Shown: positions 36,157 through 44,952, counted from the stretch's first letter. The stretch is DNA of 64,000 nucleotides from Hoeflea sp. IMCC20628 (GCF_001011155.1 NZ_CP011479.1:1444501-1508500), one strand, 5' to 3'. Program-made: numbers and translations. The notes: generated by a model not told the origin, from the sequence alone.

Positions 36157-37100
36157 TGGAAATGACCGGTCTGTTGTTCTATCTGGTCAGCGTGCTGATC
36201 GCTGGCGGCATCTATGCGGTGCTGTGCCTGGCGCTGAATGTGCAATGGGGCATGGGCGGCCTGTTCAATGCAGGTATCGCCGGGTTCTTTGCTGTTGGCG
36301 CCTATGCCTCGGCCATTGCCACCACCGCCGTGTCGGCTAAGCATCTTGGCGGCTTCGCTCTGCCTATCCCGTTCGGGCTCGCTGCCGCGATGATCGTGGC
36401 CGGGATCACCGGTTGGGCGGTGGCCAAGATCTGTGTCGGGCTCAAAAGCGATTATCTGGCGATGGCATCTGTCGGTATCGCCGAGATTCTGCGGCTGGTA
36501 ATTGTCAATGAATCCTGGCTGACCAATGGCAGTCTCGGAATTTCCGGCGTGCCGCGCCCATTTGGCGATCTGGTGAATGGCCGGTGGGCGGATATTCTCT
36601 ATCTCGCCGTTGTCTGGACCTGTGTGCTCGGCGTCTACATCCTGTGCCAGCGGCTCTATGTCAGCCCTTGGGGGCGCACCTTGCGGGCGATCCGCGACAA
36701 TGAGGATTCGGCGCGCGCCGCAGGCAAGGATGTCGACAAGTTCCGCCTGCAGACCTTCGTCATCGGCTGCGCCGTCATGGGCCTGGCCGGAGGACTTTCG
36801 GCGCATTATTTCAAGTTTCTGTCACCATCAGCCACCGAACCATTGCTGGTCACATTCCTTGTCTGGGTGATGCTGATGGCTGGCGGCTCAGGCAACAACA
36901 AGGGTGCCATCGCCGGCGCCATTGTGATCTGGTTCCTATGGTCGGCGACGGAAATCTTCACCAGCCGCCTGCCACCGGAATGGATCACGCGATCGTCCTA
37001 CATCCGCATGTTGCTGGTCGGATTGATTTTGCAATTCGTGCTGCAGAAGTTCCGCTCCGGACTGGTGCCGGAGAAATCACCGAAGATCAGATCAGATTAG
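36156..37100 (+). CDS. Liv-type ABC transporter permease (LivM-like)
   Basis: A 314-residue membrane protein, the second channel subunit. It has ALNVQWGMGGLFNAGIAGFFAVGAY in layout near residue 27, the LivM loop (WGRTLRAIRDNEDSARAAGKD) near 172, and a long run of helices to the C-terminal LQFVLQKFRSGLVPEK. It ends the importer operon. A CCGCGG-based hairpin (37117-37135) follows and also covers the stop of the convergent thioesterase gene, so it may serve both directions. Confidence 0.93.
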   Translation: MEMTGLLFYLVSVLIAGGIYAVLCLALNVQWGMGGLFNAGIAGFFAVGAYASAIATTAVSAKHLGGFALPIPFGLAAAMIVAGITGWAVAKICVGLKSDYLAMASVGIAEILRLVIVNESWLTNGSLGISGVPRPFGDLVNGRWADILYLAVVWTCVLGVYILCQRLYVSPWGRTLRAIRDNEDSARAAGKDVDKFRLQTFVIGCAVMGLAGGLSAHYFKFLSPSATEPLLVTFLVWVMLMAGGSGNNKGAIAGAIVIWFLWSATEIFTSRLPPEWITRSSYIRMLLVGLILQFVLQKFRSGLVPEKSPKIRSD

Positions 37101-37115
37101 CGAAGCCATCGGTTT

Positions 37116-37136
37116 TCCGCGGATTTATTCCGCGGG
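37116..37136. terminator. bidirectional hairpin between convergent genes
   Basis: Two copies of the self-complementary CCGCGG (37117-37122 and 37130-37135) flank ATTTATT, with TTTT just before the left copy. The structure lies between the LivM-like gene and the convergent thioesterase, covering the latter's stop codon. On the minus strand the four T residues become A's, so termination is better placed for leftward transcripts only in part; overall weak. Confidence 0.4.
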
Positions 37137-37523
37137 ATCGTCCGGCAGGAATGACATGAGCTTGGCCGTCACATCGTCTGGCCAGGGCATGGATGTGTGC
37201 TTGTCGAGCCAGCTCGCAGCCAGCACCTGTTTGCCAGACCAGCGGTGTTCTCCGTCACACAGCACTACGTGCTCGACAGTCATTGACGATTTGCCGACCC
37301 TGGTGACGGTCAACTCAAAAGTCAGCTTCTCGCCGAAAAGGGATGGCTTGGAAAAATCGCAGGTCAGGTGGACGGTCGGCGTGCCCCAGCGCTCTTTCCA
37401 GATAATCTCGTGCCACGGGTAACCGATGGCCGACCAGAACTCCTCGATGACGCCGTTCAGCAGATTGAGATAGGCCGGATAATAGGCGGTTCCGGAAATA
37501 TAGCAGTCGCCGAAATGCAGCAT
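37125..37523 (-). CDS. 4-hydroxybenzoyl-CoA-thioesterase-like hotdog protein, possibly frameshifted at N-terminus
   Basis: 132 residues from the ATG at 37523 (MLHFGDCYISGTAYYPAYLN). Family members normally have about ten residues before the FGDC motif. An ATG at 37545, directly after a G-run that can act as ribosome site, reads MTVSYR and is in a different frame; removing one base in the next few codons would join MTVSYR to RMLHFGDC. In addition the motif reads FGDCY where the catalytic Asp of Pseudomonas 4-hydroxybenzoyl-CoA thioesterase (FGDCD) is expected. The gene may be decaying, may use a shortened start, or may hold a sequencing error. Its expected job is release of aryl-CoA pools. Confidence 0.6.
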   Translation of the reverse strand: MLHFGDCYISGTAYYPAYLNLLNGVIEEFWSAIGYPWHEIIWKERWGTPTVHLTCDFSKPSLFGEKLTFELTVTRVGKSSMTVEHVVLCDGEHRWSGKQVLAASWLDKHTSMPWPDDVTAKLMSFLPDDPAE

Positions 37524-37675
37524 GCGGTCGGTAGCTGACAGTCATGTTCCCCCCAATACTGGTCAAAGCATCGACAGGTTTCGCATGAGGGGCGAAAAGA
37601 GGCAACTCCCGGGCCCTTTTCGCCACCAGCCTGGAACCGGCGCTGTGGGGAGGTCAGGGCGTTATGTGCAGGTGC

Positions 37676-37709
37676 AAAAATGCAAACGGCCGGGCATGAT
37701 GCCCGGCCG
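37676..37709 (-). terminator. rho-independent terminator for the leftward attachment-protein gene
   Basis: Perfect 10-base-pair stem CGGCCGGGCA / TGCCCGGCCG (37687-37696 and 37700-37709) with a three-base loop. Read on the minus strand it is followed by TTTGCATTTTTGC, and it lies 21 bases after the stop at 37731. Confidence 0.8.
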
Positions 37710-37730
37710 GATCGTGTGTCTGGGGTAGTA

Positions 37731-38141
37731 TCAGAGTGCGGCCAGAATCGATTTTTCGATCTGGTCGGTGGGGCTGTTGACCAGTGTCTTGGGCAGTTCC
37801 AGCATGACCTTGTCGGTGACGCTGACATGCAGGCTGGGACGGGTTTCGCCCAGCGTATCGGGATCAAGCACCAGAATCAGATGGTCGAATTTGTGCTGCT
37901 GGGCCAGATCATAAAGGTGATTGGCCAATATCTTGGCGAAGGTTGCCTCCATCGATTCCTTGGCGGAGACATCCGGGGCCTGCTTGCCGGCCGGGCCCTG
38001 GTCGGCCAGGTTGCCGGGCTCGAGGTCGTGCTCATGCTGCAGCTTGAGTTCGCCGCTCTTGCCGGAATTGCGATAGAATTTGGCGCCTTCTCCGGTGCCT
38101 ACGACGATAAGGGTTTTGTGAGGAACTGGTGTGTGGGTCAA
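37731..38141 (-). CDS. host-attachment-family protein
   Basis: About 136 residues. The proposed start is TTG at 38141, six bases after GGGAG, giving MTHTPVPHKTLIVVGTGEGAKFYRN. The family (annotated as required for attachment to host cells, after an Agrobacterium gene) has this N-terminal strand with a GA.FYRN motif, a variable acidic middle, and a C-terminal helix pair (ESMEATFAKILANHL, FDHLILVLDP). The fold resembles release-factor-like or Rossmann domains; the molecular function is not known. The PfpI-family gene lies directly upstream on the same strand. Confidence 0.78.
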   Translation of the reverse strand: MTHTPVPHKTLIVVGTGEGAKFYRNSGKSGELKLQHEHDLEPGNLADQGPAGKQAPDVSAKESMEATFAKILANHLYDLAQQHKFDHLILVLDPDTLGETRPSLHVSVTDKVMLELPKTLVNSPTDQIEKSILAAL

Positions 38142-38244
38142 TTCGATCTCCCGCTGAAAGTGAAAACTAAAATCGTTGATGCAGTATCGGCCGCAAATGC
38201 GGCGCGGTGGGGGCAGCCGCAAATGCGGTTGCCCCGTTCCAGTG

Positions 38245-38814
38245 TCAGGCAGCGTTGGCAGAGTCGCGATGATGCTCGCCTTCGCGGACTTCTTCGATAA
38301 TCTTGGACACGAAGGCTTCCAGATCCTCGGGTGAACGGCTGGTGATGATGCCGTTGTCGATGGCGATCTCGCTGTCTTTCCACATGGCGCCGGCATTTTC
38401 CATGTCGGTGCGGATCGAGTGGTAGGAGGTTGCCTCGCGACCCTTGATGACGCCGGCTTCAATCAGCAGCCAAGGGGCGTGGCAGATGGCGGCTACGATC
38501 TTGTCGCCGGTGACGAAATCACGGACCAGCTGAACAGCTTCCTTGTTGACCCGCAGAACGTCCGGATTGATCTGGCCGCCGGGCAGCACCAGAGCGATAT
38601 AGTCATCGACTTTGACATCGGAAATTTTCAGATCTGCATCGACCGTGTGACCCCAATCATCCTTGTCCCAGCCCTTTATCGGCTTGCCATCGGGGGTGGC
38701 GACATGAACGGTTGCGCCTGCCTTGGTGAGGTGCTCAAGCGGGTATTCGAGCTCGGACTGCTCAAAACCGTTGGTCGACATGATAAGGATTTTTGCGTTT
38801 TCCATATTCGGCAT
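38245..38814 (-). CDS. PfpI/DJ-1-family type 1 glutamine amidotransferase-like protein
   Basis: A 189-residue protein of the PfpI/YhbO group. The nucleophile elbow is AAICHAPWLLIEAGV with Cys near residue 92, preceded by the acidic residue in EYPLEHL near 22 and followed by the catalytic His. AAAGGAG lies six bases before the ATG at 38814. Members are described as protein or nucleotide deglycases or general stress proteins. Not part of the catabolic island. Confidence 0.9.
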   Translation of the reverse strand: MPNMENAKILIMSTNGFEQSELEYPLEHLTKAGATVHVATPDGKPIKGWDKDDWGHTVDADLKISDVKVDDYIALVLPGGQINPDVLRVNKEAVQLVRDFVTGDKIVAAICHAPWLLIEAGVIKGREATSYHSIRTDMENAGAMWKDSEIAIDNGIITSRSPEDLEAFVSKIIEEVREGEHHRDSANAA

Positions 38815-39085
38815 CGGGGTCTCCTTTGCGATTGAAACTTACCGGTCTACAATGCTCGAGTCCTGTTTGGGTTCCATCCGTTGCGGCAATCCGGGCGACC
38901 GCGGTCAGATGCGGGCAGTCGTAGACCAAAAGCGGTGTGGTTTGCTCCGGATCGGTTTGTCGTATGATTGCCGGCAGGAGTGTGGGCATTGCGTTCGCAA
39001 TAATCGTGCAATGGGCTGTAAAATCCGGTATGAGGCCCCGCATCTCCACCAATACACACACCCGTGGCAGGCTCAGGCTGACGAC

Positions 39086-40093
39086 ATGTATCGCGACGCA
39101 TTGAAAAGCAAAGACAAGATCCTCTCGGTGGCACCGATGATGGACTGGACGGACCGGCATTGCCGGTTCCTGCACCGGCAATTGTCGCACCAGGCGCTGC
39201 TTTACACCGAGATGGTGGTGGCTGACGCGATCATCCATGGCGACCGGGAGCGGTTGCTGGGGTATGATCCTGCCGAGCATCCGGTGGCGCTGCAACTGGG
39301 TGGCTCCGAACCCGACAAGCTGGCCGAGGCGGTGCGGATTGCCGCCGACTTCGGCTATGACGAAATTAATCTCAATGTCGGCTGCCCCTCTGACCGGGTC
39401 CAGTCAGGTGCTTTCGGCGCCTGCCTGATGCGTGAACCGGACCTGGTGGCGGGCTGCGTGGCGGCGATGAAGGCGGTGTCGGATCTGCCGGTGACGGTCA
39501 AATGCCGCATCGGCGTCGATGAGCAGGACACAGAGATCGCCTTGTCTGCATTTGCGCATGCCGTCCTGGATGCCGGTACCGACGCGCTGTGGGTGCATGC
39601 CCGCAAGGCCTGGCTGGAAGGGCTTTCGCCGAAGCAGAACCGCGATGTCCCGCCGCTGGACTATGATCGGGTCTATCGGCTTAAACAGGAATTTCCGAAC
39701 GTTTTCATTGGTATAAATGGTGGCGTTGCCGATCTGAATCAGGCTGTTGATCATTTGAATCATGTCGACGGGGTGATGCTCGGGCGGGCCGCGTATCACA
39801 ATGCCTCGCTGCTCGGCGAGGTTGACCGGCGGATCTACGGCATGGACGTGCCTGAGATCGACTGGGAAGCGGTCTGCGCGGCGATGATGGCCCATGCCGA
39901 GGCGCATCTGGCTTCGGGCGGGCGCCTTATCCACGTCACCCGCCACATGGTCGGGCTGTTCCTGGGTGTCCGTGGCGCGCGCCGGTTCCGCCAGATCCTG
40001 TCAAATGAGGCAGTGCGTCCGGGTGCAGGGCCGGAGGTGATGGGCGCAGCTTTTGCCGCAATCGATTTTGCCGATCTGACGGCCGCCGCCTGA
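39086..40093 (+). CDS. dusA: tRNA-dihydrouridine(20/20a) synthase DusA
   Basis: A 335-residue FMN enzyme that reduces uridine 20 and 20a in tRNA. The TIM-barrel marks are ILSVAPMMDWTDRHCR near residue 12, NLNVGCPSDRVQSGAFGACLM with the catalytic Cys near 97, and the FMN site GINGG near 210. The C-terminal helical part has HMVGLF and GARRFRQILS. The ATG at 39086 matches the family length; the frame extends far upstream, but that part shows no similarity and overlaps the divergent gene's promoter. Confidence 0.92.
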   Translation: MYRDALKSKDKILSVAPMMDWTDRHCRFLHRQLSHQALLYTEMVVADAIIHGDRERLLGYDPAEHPVALQLGGSEPDKLAEAVRIAADFGYDEINLNVGCPSDRVQSGAFGACLMREPDLVAGCVAAMKAVSDLPVTVKCRIGVDEQDTEIALSAFAHAVLDAGTDALWVHARKAWLEGLSPKQNRDVPPLDYDRVYRLKQEFPNVFIGINGGVADLNQAVDHLNHVDGVMLGRAAYHNASLLGEVDRRIYGMDVPEIDWEAVCAAMMAHAEAHLASGGRLIHVTRHMVGLFLGVRGARRFRQILSNEAVRPGAGPEVMGAAFAAIDFADLTAAA

Positions 40094-40156
40094 TTTTGGC
40101 AAGCCGCCGGTGGCGATCACGCGCGTTCACGGCGCAACACATAGCGCAATCCGCCT

Positions 40157-40186
40157 TTGACAAGTTGGAACCAACGCCCATCTAAG
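40157..40186 (+). promoter_or_regulatory. candidate sigma70-type promoter of the amino acid importer
   Basis: TTGACA at 40157-40162 is a perfect -35 box. TCTAAG at 40181-40186 is a moderate -10 box after an 18-base spacer. It lies 77 bases before the start of the binding-protein gene, in a 169-base gap with no coding potential. Confidence 0.5.
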
Positions 40187-40262
40187 CCGTTCAGTTGAAG
40201 GGGCCGCGAGCCTCGTTGCGCCGATGTTCGGCGCCGGTTCGGACCATCAAGGGATATATCCA

Positions 40263-41018
40263 ATGTTGAAAGCACTCGTTATTGCTGCCGTCACGACGGC
40301 CAGCCTCGTCACCATGGCCCAGGCTCAGGATACGCTGAGGGTCGGCATGTCGGGCGGCTATTTCCCCTTCACTTTTGTGAAGCAGGACAAGCTGCAGGGC
40401 TTTGAGGTTGATGTGATGGACGCGGTGGGTCGGGAAACAGGCTTGAACGTCGAATATGTCACGATGTCGTTTTCCGGCCTGATCGGAGCGCTGAGTTCCG
40501 GCCGCATTGACACTGTCGCCAACCAGATTACCATTACGCCGGAGCGGGAAGCAGCCTTCGCCTTCACCCAGCCTTACGTCTATGACGGCGCACAGGTGGT
40601 GGTGAAGAAGGGCAATGAGAGCGAGATCAAGGGACCGGAAGACCTCAAGGGCCGTACGGTCGCGGTCAATCTGGGATCAAATTTCGAGCAATTGCTCAGT
40701 GACCTTCCCTATGCGGGCGAAATCACCATCAAGACCTACGAGTCCAATATCGAACAGGACACCGCACTTGGCCGGGTCGACGCTTTCGTGATGGACCGGG
40801 TGTCGTCGGCTCAAGTGATCGAAAAAAGCCCGCTGCCACTGGCGCTTGCCGGCAAGCCGTTCGCTGAAATTCACAATGCCTTGCCGTTCCGTGATGACGA
40901 GGCGAGCCGGGCGCTGCGCGACAAGGTCGATGCAGCCCTGACCACGTTGAAAAGTGACGGCACGCTTGCGGATATCTCGCAGACGTGGTTCGGATCGGAC
41001 ATAACCTCGACCGAATAA
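40263..41018 (+). CDS. polar amino acid ABC transporter substrate-binding protein
   Basis: A 251-residue periplasmic binding protein of family 3. The Sec signal ends near MAQAQD (residue 20). The mature start DTLRVGMSGGYFPFTFVKQDKL is typical, as are GFEVDVMDAVGRETGL and VANQITITPEREAAFAF. AAGGGAT precedes the ATG at 40263. Together with the permease and ATPase behind it this makes a complete importer, possibly for cystine or another polar amino acid; the exact ligand is not resolved. Confidence 0.92.
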   Translation: MLKALVIAAVTTASLVTMAQAQDTLRVGMSGGYFPFTFVKQDKLQGFEVDVMDAVGRETGLNVEYVTMSFSGLIGALSSGRIDTVANQITITPEREAAFAFTQPYVYDGAQVVVKKGNESEIKGPEDLKGRTVAVNLGSNFEQLLSDLPYAGEITIKTYESNIEQDTALGRVDAFVMDRVSSAQVIEKSPLPLALAGKPFAEIHNALPFRDDEASRALRDKVDAALTTLKSDGTLADISQTWFGSDITSTE

Positions 41019-41027
41019 GGTATCGCC

Positions 41028-41702
41028 ATGCAACCGCTCGATCTCGATTATATGCTTGGCTTGGTCCCGGTGCTTCTGGGTTATGTGCCGCTGACGCTGG
41101 CCATGGCTCTGGCGTCGATGGCGCTGGCGCTGGTGCTGGCGTCGCTGCTGGCGGTAGAGCGGATCTTGCGAATTCCGGTGCTGGATCAGGCTGTGATGCT
41201 GTTCATCAGCTTTTTTCGCGGTACACCGTTGCTGGTCCAGCTTTTCCTGTTTTACTACGGGCTGCCACAACTGGTGTCATTCCTGGCCCAGATCAATGGC
41301 GTGACCGCGGCGATCATGGGGCTGACGCTGCATTTTTCGGCCTATATGGCCGAGAGCATCCGGGCTGCCATTCTCGGCGTCGACCGCAGCCAGTGGGAAG
41401 CGTCGATGGCCGTCGGCATGACCCGTGGCCAGATGTTGCGGCGCATCGTGCTACCGCAGGCCTCGCGGGTGGCAGCACCAACGCTGGTCAACTATTTCAT
41501 CGACATGATCAAGAGCACATCGCTGGCCTTCACCCTTGGCGTTACCGAAATGATGGGCGCCACCCAGAAGGAAGCGGCCGGCAGTTTCCTCTATTTTGAA
41601 AGTTTCATTGTGGTCGCCATTCTCTACTGGGGTATCGTCGAGGTGCTGTCCTACGGCCAGCGCCTGCTGGAGGGCCGCATGGAACAGGCCTATGCCCGAT
41701 GA
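41028..41702 (+). CDS. amino acid ABC transporter permease
   Basis: A 224-residue His/Glu/Gln/Arg-type permease with five helices. The family motif FFRGTPLLVQLFLFYYGLP is near residue 62, and the EAA-like loop (QWEASMAVGMTRGQMLRRIVLPQA) near 120. A single permease gene implies a homodimeric channel. The stop overlaps the ATPase start as ATGA. Confidence 0.94.
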   Translation: MQPLDLDYMLGLVPVLLGYVPLTLAMALASMALALVLASLLAVERILRIPVLDQAVMLFISFFRGTPLLVQLFLFYYGLPQLVSFLAQINGVTAAIMGLTLHFSAYMAESIRAAILGVDRSQWEASMAVGMTRGQMLRRIVLPQASRVAAPTLVNYFIDMIKSTSLAFTLGVTEMMGATQKEAAGSFLYFESFIVVAILYWGIVEVLSYGQRLLEGRMEQAYAR

Positions 41703-42430
41703 CCGGCGTTCGCGGACTGGTCAAGCGCTTTGGCGCCAATACCGTGCTCGACGGCATTGATCTGGATATTGCCGACGGTGAGCGGGTCGTTATCATCGGC
41801 CCGTCAGGCACCGGAAAATCAACGCTGCTGCGCGCCATCAACTTTCTCGATCACCCTGACTCAGGCATCATCACTGTGGGCGATTTGAGCGTCGATGCGG
41901 CTCGCGCCAGTCGCGCCGATATTCTGGCGCTGCGCCGCCGTACGGCCTTCGTGTTTCAGAATTATGCGCTGTTTGCCAACAAAACTGCACGGCAGAACAT
42001 CACCGAAGCCTTGATTACCGTGCAGAAGCAATCGCCTGCCGAAGCCGAAGCCCGGGCAGACGCGGTGTTGCGCGAAACCGGGTTGAGCGACAAGGCCGAT
42101 GCCTATCCGGCGGCGCTGTCGGGTGGCCAGCAGCAACGCGTCGGGATCGGCCGGGCGATGGCGCTGGGCGCGGATCTGATGCTGTTTGATGAGCCGACTT
42201 CGGCTCTCGATCCCGAATGGGTCGGCGAGGTGCTGGATCTAATGCGCCGCGTGGCAGAGCAGCGCCAGACCATGCTGATCGTCACCCACGAGATGCAGTT
42301 CGCCCGCGAGATCGCCGACCGAATCGTGTTCATGGAGGGAGGGCGGATCGTCGAACAGGGGCCGCCAAGCCAGATATTTGATGCGCCACAGGATCCCCGG
42401 ACCCGCGACTTCCTGCGGCGGGTGACCTGA
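41699..42430 (+). CDS. amino acid ABC transporter ATP-binding protein
   Basis: A 243-residue ATPase with Walker A GPSGTGKST near residue 33, Q-loop FVFQNYALFANKTARQNI, signature LSGGQQQRVGIGRAM, Walker B LMLFDEPTSALDPE and switch His in IVTHEMQFA. It drives the importer encoded just upstream. A hairpin-like stretch with one mismatch (42441-42468) follows and may end the transcript. Confidence 0.95.
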   Translation: MTGVRGLVKRFGANTVLDGIDLDIADGERVVIIGPSGTGKSTLLRAINFLDHPDSGIITVGDLSVDAARASRADILALRRRTAFVFQNYALFANKTARQNITEALITVQKQSPAEAEARADAVLRETGLSDKADAYPAALSGGQQQRVGIGRAMALGADLMLFDEPTSALDPEWVGEVLDLMRRVAEQRQTMLIVTHEMQFAREIADRIVFMEGGRIVEQGPPSQIFDAPQDPRTRDFLRRVT

Positions 42431-42518
42431 AAAACGCAAGACGCCACCGGCATCAAGGCTGGCGGCGTTCTGGACAAGCTTAGTCAATCTGTGGGTTGGG
42501 CGCCCTGAACCTGTCGCG

Positions 42519-42785
42519 TCAGTTGTTGCGCAATGCCTGGATCAAATCGCCCTTGGTCATCGCTGACCGGCCTTGGATCCCGAGCTCTTGCGCCCGTCCA
42601 TAAAGCTCGTCCTTGGTCCAATCCTCATACGCAGATGCCTTGCCGCCCTTGGAAGAGGGGTGCTGGCTGTCATTGGCCTGGGCGTTGGCTATGCGGGCGG
42701 CTTTTTGTTTGGAAGCTCCATCGTCACGCAAAGCCTCATAGGTGTCGCTGTCTTTGACGGATGGACCATGGTCGTTGCCGGACAT
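42519..42785 (-). CDS. small protein with Rho-N/SAP-like C-terminal domain
   Basis: 88 residues. The N-terminal half is polar and lysine-rich (GASKQKAARIANAQA, SSKGGKAS), and the C-terminal half is a helix-extended-helix motif of Rho termination factor N-terminal type (YEDWTKDELYGRAQELGI then MTKGDLIQALR). Proteins like this are common in alphaproteobacteria and are often linked to general stress, possibly with nucleic-acid binding. Function is not established. Confidence 0.82.
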   Translation of the reverse strand: MSGNDHGPSVKDSDTYEALRDDGASKQKAARIANAQANDSQHPSSKGGKASAYEDWTKDELYGRAQELGIQGRSAMTKGDLIQALRNN

Positions 42786-42844
42786 TTCAAAATCCTCGCT
42801 TGGAATTGAAGTTCATGCGGAGGCGGGAAGTGACACATTTTACG

Positions 42845-43114
42845 CTACATCTGAGGCGACAGTTGCTCAAGCGCCCCATTGATCTCGGCGACCAAGGGGT
42901 CCATGTCGCCACCGAAGTCAGCATGGGATCGGGCTTCAAGCTCATCTCGCATTGACCGCAAGACGTAAATACGTTGATCGACTGACCGCGGCGACATCAG
43001 CACTGTGTTGATATCGTCAGCTGTAATGGTCTGGGCGATACCATCGATATCTGCATCACCGCCAACCTGTGTGTCGACGGGATCGAAGATTGATCCGTTT
43101 TTCATAGCTGGCAT
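42845..43114 (-). CDS. small hypothetical acidic protein
   Basis: 89 residues from the ATG at 43114, which has AAAGGAG six bases upstream (MPAMKNGSIFDPVDTQVGG). It is acidic, soluble and probably helical, with no signal peptide. I do not recognise a family. A longer frame starting at 43285 lacks a ribosome site. It lies 59 bases upstream of the Rho-N-like gene on the same strand and may be co-transcribed with it. Confidence 0.65.
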   Translation of the reverse strand: MPAMKNGSIFDPVDTQVGGDADIDGIAQTITADDINTVLMSPRSVDQRIYVLRSMRDELEARSHADFGGDMDPLVAEINGALEQLSPQM

Positions 43115-43220
43115 GTGTTTCTCCTTTAATTGCCTGTCACCAACGCCGGGCAGGCATAGTTGGTTCCTTGCGGGGTCCAGGAGATCCTTGTTCAGGCGGC
43201 AGGGTTTGGCCTGCGGGCCG

Positions 43221-43598
43221 TCATTCTGCAGGTAGCGGAGTCGGCTTGTTGTTGGCGTCGAGTGCGACCATGACGAACAAGGCATTGGTCACCTTGTCCA
43301 TTTGCGGGGTCAGATAGCGCTGGGCCCAGGCTTCGACCAGAAGAGTCATAGAAGTGCGGCCGACCTTGACGATGTCAGTGTAGATGCACAGCGTATCGCC
43401 GATCTTGACCGGCATGGCGAAGGACATTTCATTGACCGCCGCTGTGACCACACGCCCGTGCGCACGCTCGGCGGCGCGGATGCCGCAGGCCAGATCCATC
43501 TGAGCCATCACCCACCCCCCAAAAATGTCGCCGGCAGCATTGGCGTCAGCCGGCATCGCCAGCGTCCGCAATGTCAGTTCACCCGTTGGCTTGATCAT
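43221..43598 (-). CDS. acyl-CoA thioesterase, YciA-like hotdog fold
   Basis: A 125-residue protein. The ATG at 43598 has AAGGAG six bases upstream; the longer frame to 43760 is rejected. The family motif is ADANAAGDIFGGWVMAQMDLA near residue 18, including the Asp that acts in catalysis, and VGRTSMTLLVEAWAQ near 75. It hydrolyses a broad range of acyl-CoA esters in the cytoplasm. It is intact, unlike the thioesterase in the catabolic island. Confidence 0.9.
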   Translation of the reverse strand: MIKPTGELTLRTLAMPADANAAGDIFGGWVMAQMDLACGIRAAERAHGRVVTAAVNEMSFAMPVKIGDTLCIYTDIVKVGRTSMTLLVEAWAQRYLTPQMDKVTNALFVMVALDANNKPTPLPAE

Positions 43599-43836
43599 GA
43601 CCTGCTCCTTGTTGACTTCCATGTGTACCGGGGTCTGCACGCTATTTGAACCCTTGCACAGCCGGAAGCTGGGGACGAGCTCGAAAGCCGGACACGCGGC
43701 GCATGCCGGGTGCTTTTTCACAGTCCCAAACCGGGCCTGCCACAATATTGCCCTAAGCATTAAGGCCGATCATCAGCCTTCCTTTACCCTTATGTGCGAA
43801 TTTCATGATCTGTTTTGCGTTATATCGGACCTTTCC

Positions 43837-44943
43837 ATGCCGTCTTGCCCAACTGAACTGCTGTACTCCAGACCGCTCCTTGCGGGACTGGCGCTGATGG
43901 GTGTGCTTGCCGTCGCCGGATGTTCAGGCGATGCCGGGTTGGCCCCTCCAGGCGACCTGCTGGGCATGGAGCAGGTCCGGCCGGTTATTCGTGCCGAGCC
44001 GAAAGCTCCGGCGATGTTCGCTCCATCAGCCGCGCCAATGATGACCAGTTCGCCTGTGGAGCAGGCCTTGTTCAGTGACCCGGGTACTTCGCTGCTTCCA
44101 AACGGACCGGATGCGCCGATGCAAAATGTGCTGGCCTATCCGGTGTCGGCAGGCGTCGACATGAACCAGATGACCTCAGCATTGCCGGAAGGCAATGTGG
44201 ATCAGCCGGTTGTCACGGGGATTGGCACAGACACGCTTCGTCTGGCCAGTCCGCCCCAAATGGAAGCCGCGGTTCCGGAACAGGTCCCCGACACAAGCAT
44301 GTCCAAGGTTGAGAAAAAGCCGTCGCTGCTGGCCGGGCTGCTTCCCCGTTTCACCAATCCGCTCGCAAAGCCGCAATGGGCAGGCGGCATGCCGGCCGCC
44401 GAAAAAGCGTGCCGCACGCGGCTCAAGCGCCTTGGCGTGACATTCCGCGATGTCCCGGCAATCAGCAGCGGCGCGGGTTGTTCGATCCCGTACCCGGTGG
44501 AGGTCACCAAGCTTTCGGGCGGGATAGAGATCAAGCCGGCAGCAAAGCTTAACTGCCAGATCACCGACGCCTTTGCTCAGTGGGTCAAGAATGAGCTCGG
44601 GCCGGCTGCAAGGGTGCGCTATATGTCCGGCGTCAGTTCGATCCGGCAGCTTTCATCCTATTCCTGCCGCACCATGAATTCCAAGGCCGGTGCGCCGATG
44701 TCGGAACACGCCAAAGGCAACGCCATCGACGTCGGCAAGATCACCCTGGACAACGGTCGTACAATCGATGTGAAGAAGCCCGGTTTTTTCGCGTTTCGGG
44801 AAAAGAGCCTGCTTAACAATATCCGTGCCGACAGCTGCAAATATTTCAACACCGTTCTCGGGCCGGGCAGCGATGTGCATCACAAGGACCATTTCCATTT
44901 TGACCTGAGAAAGCGCAAGACTTCCTACAGGCACTGCGACTGA
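43837..44943 (+). CDS. extensin-family (extensin-like C-terminal domain) lipoprotein
   Basis: A 368-residue envelope protein. A lipobox (VLAVAGC near residue 29) indicates lipid attachment. Residues 35-185 are low-complexity, Pro/Met/Ala-rich and probably unstructured. The C-terminal 180 residues are the extensin-like C-terminal domain seen in many rhizobial proteins (CRTRLKRLGVTF, MSGVSSIRQLSSYSCR, HAKGNAIDVGKI, DHFHFDL). The layout with conserved His/Asp resembles peptidase M15-like D-alanyl-D-alanine peptidases, so a cell-wall role is likely. ATG at 43837 is one of two plausible starts; 43795 adds 14 residues. Confidence 0.83.
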   Translation: MPSCPTELLYSRPLLAGLALMGVLAVAGCSGDAGLAPPGDLLGMEQVRPVIRAEPKAPAMFAPSAAPMMTSSPVEQALFSDPGTSLLPNGPDAPMQNVLAYPVSAGVDMNQMTSALPEGNVDQPVVTGIGTDTLRLASPPQMEAAVPEQVPDTSMSKVEKKPSLLAGLLPRFTNPLAKPQWAGGMPAAEKACRTRLKRLGVTFRDVPAISSGAGCSIPYPVEVTKLSGGIEIKPAAKLNCQITDAFAQWVKNELGPAARVRYMSGVSSIRQLSSYSCRTMNSKAGAPMSEHAKGNAIDVGKITLDNGRTIDVKKPGFFAFREKSLLNNIRADSCKYFNTVLGPGSDVHHKDHFHFDLRKRKTSYRHCD

Positions 44944-44952
44944 GCGCGAAAA

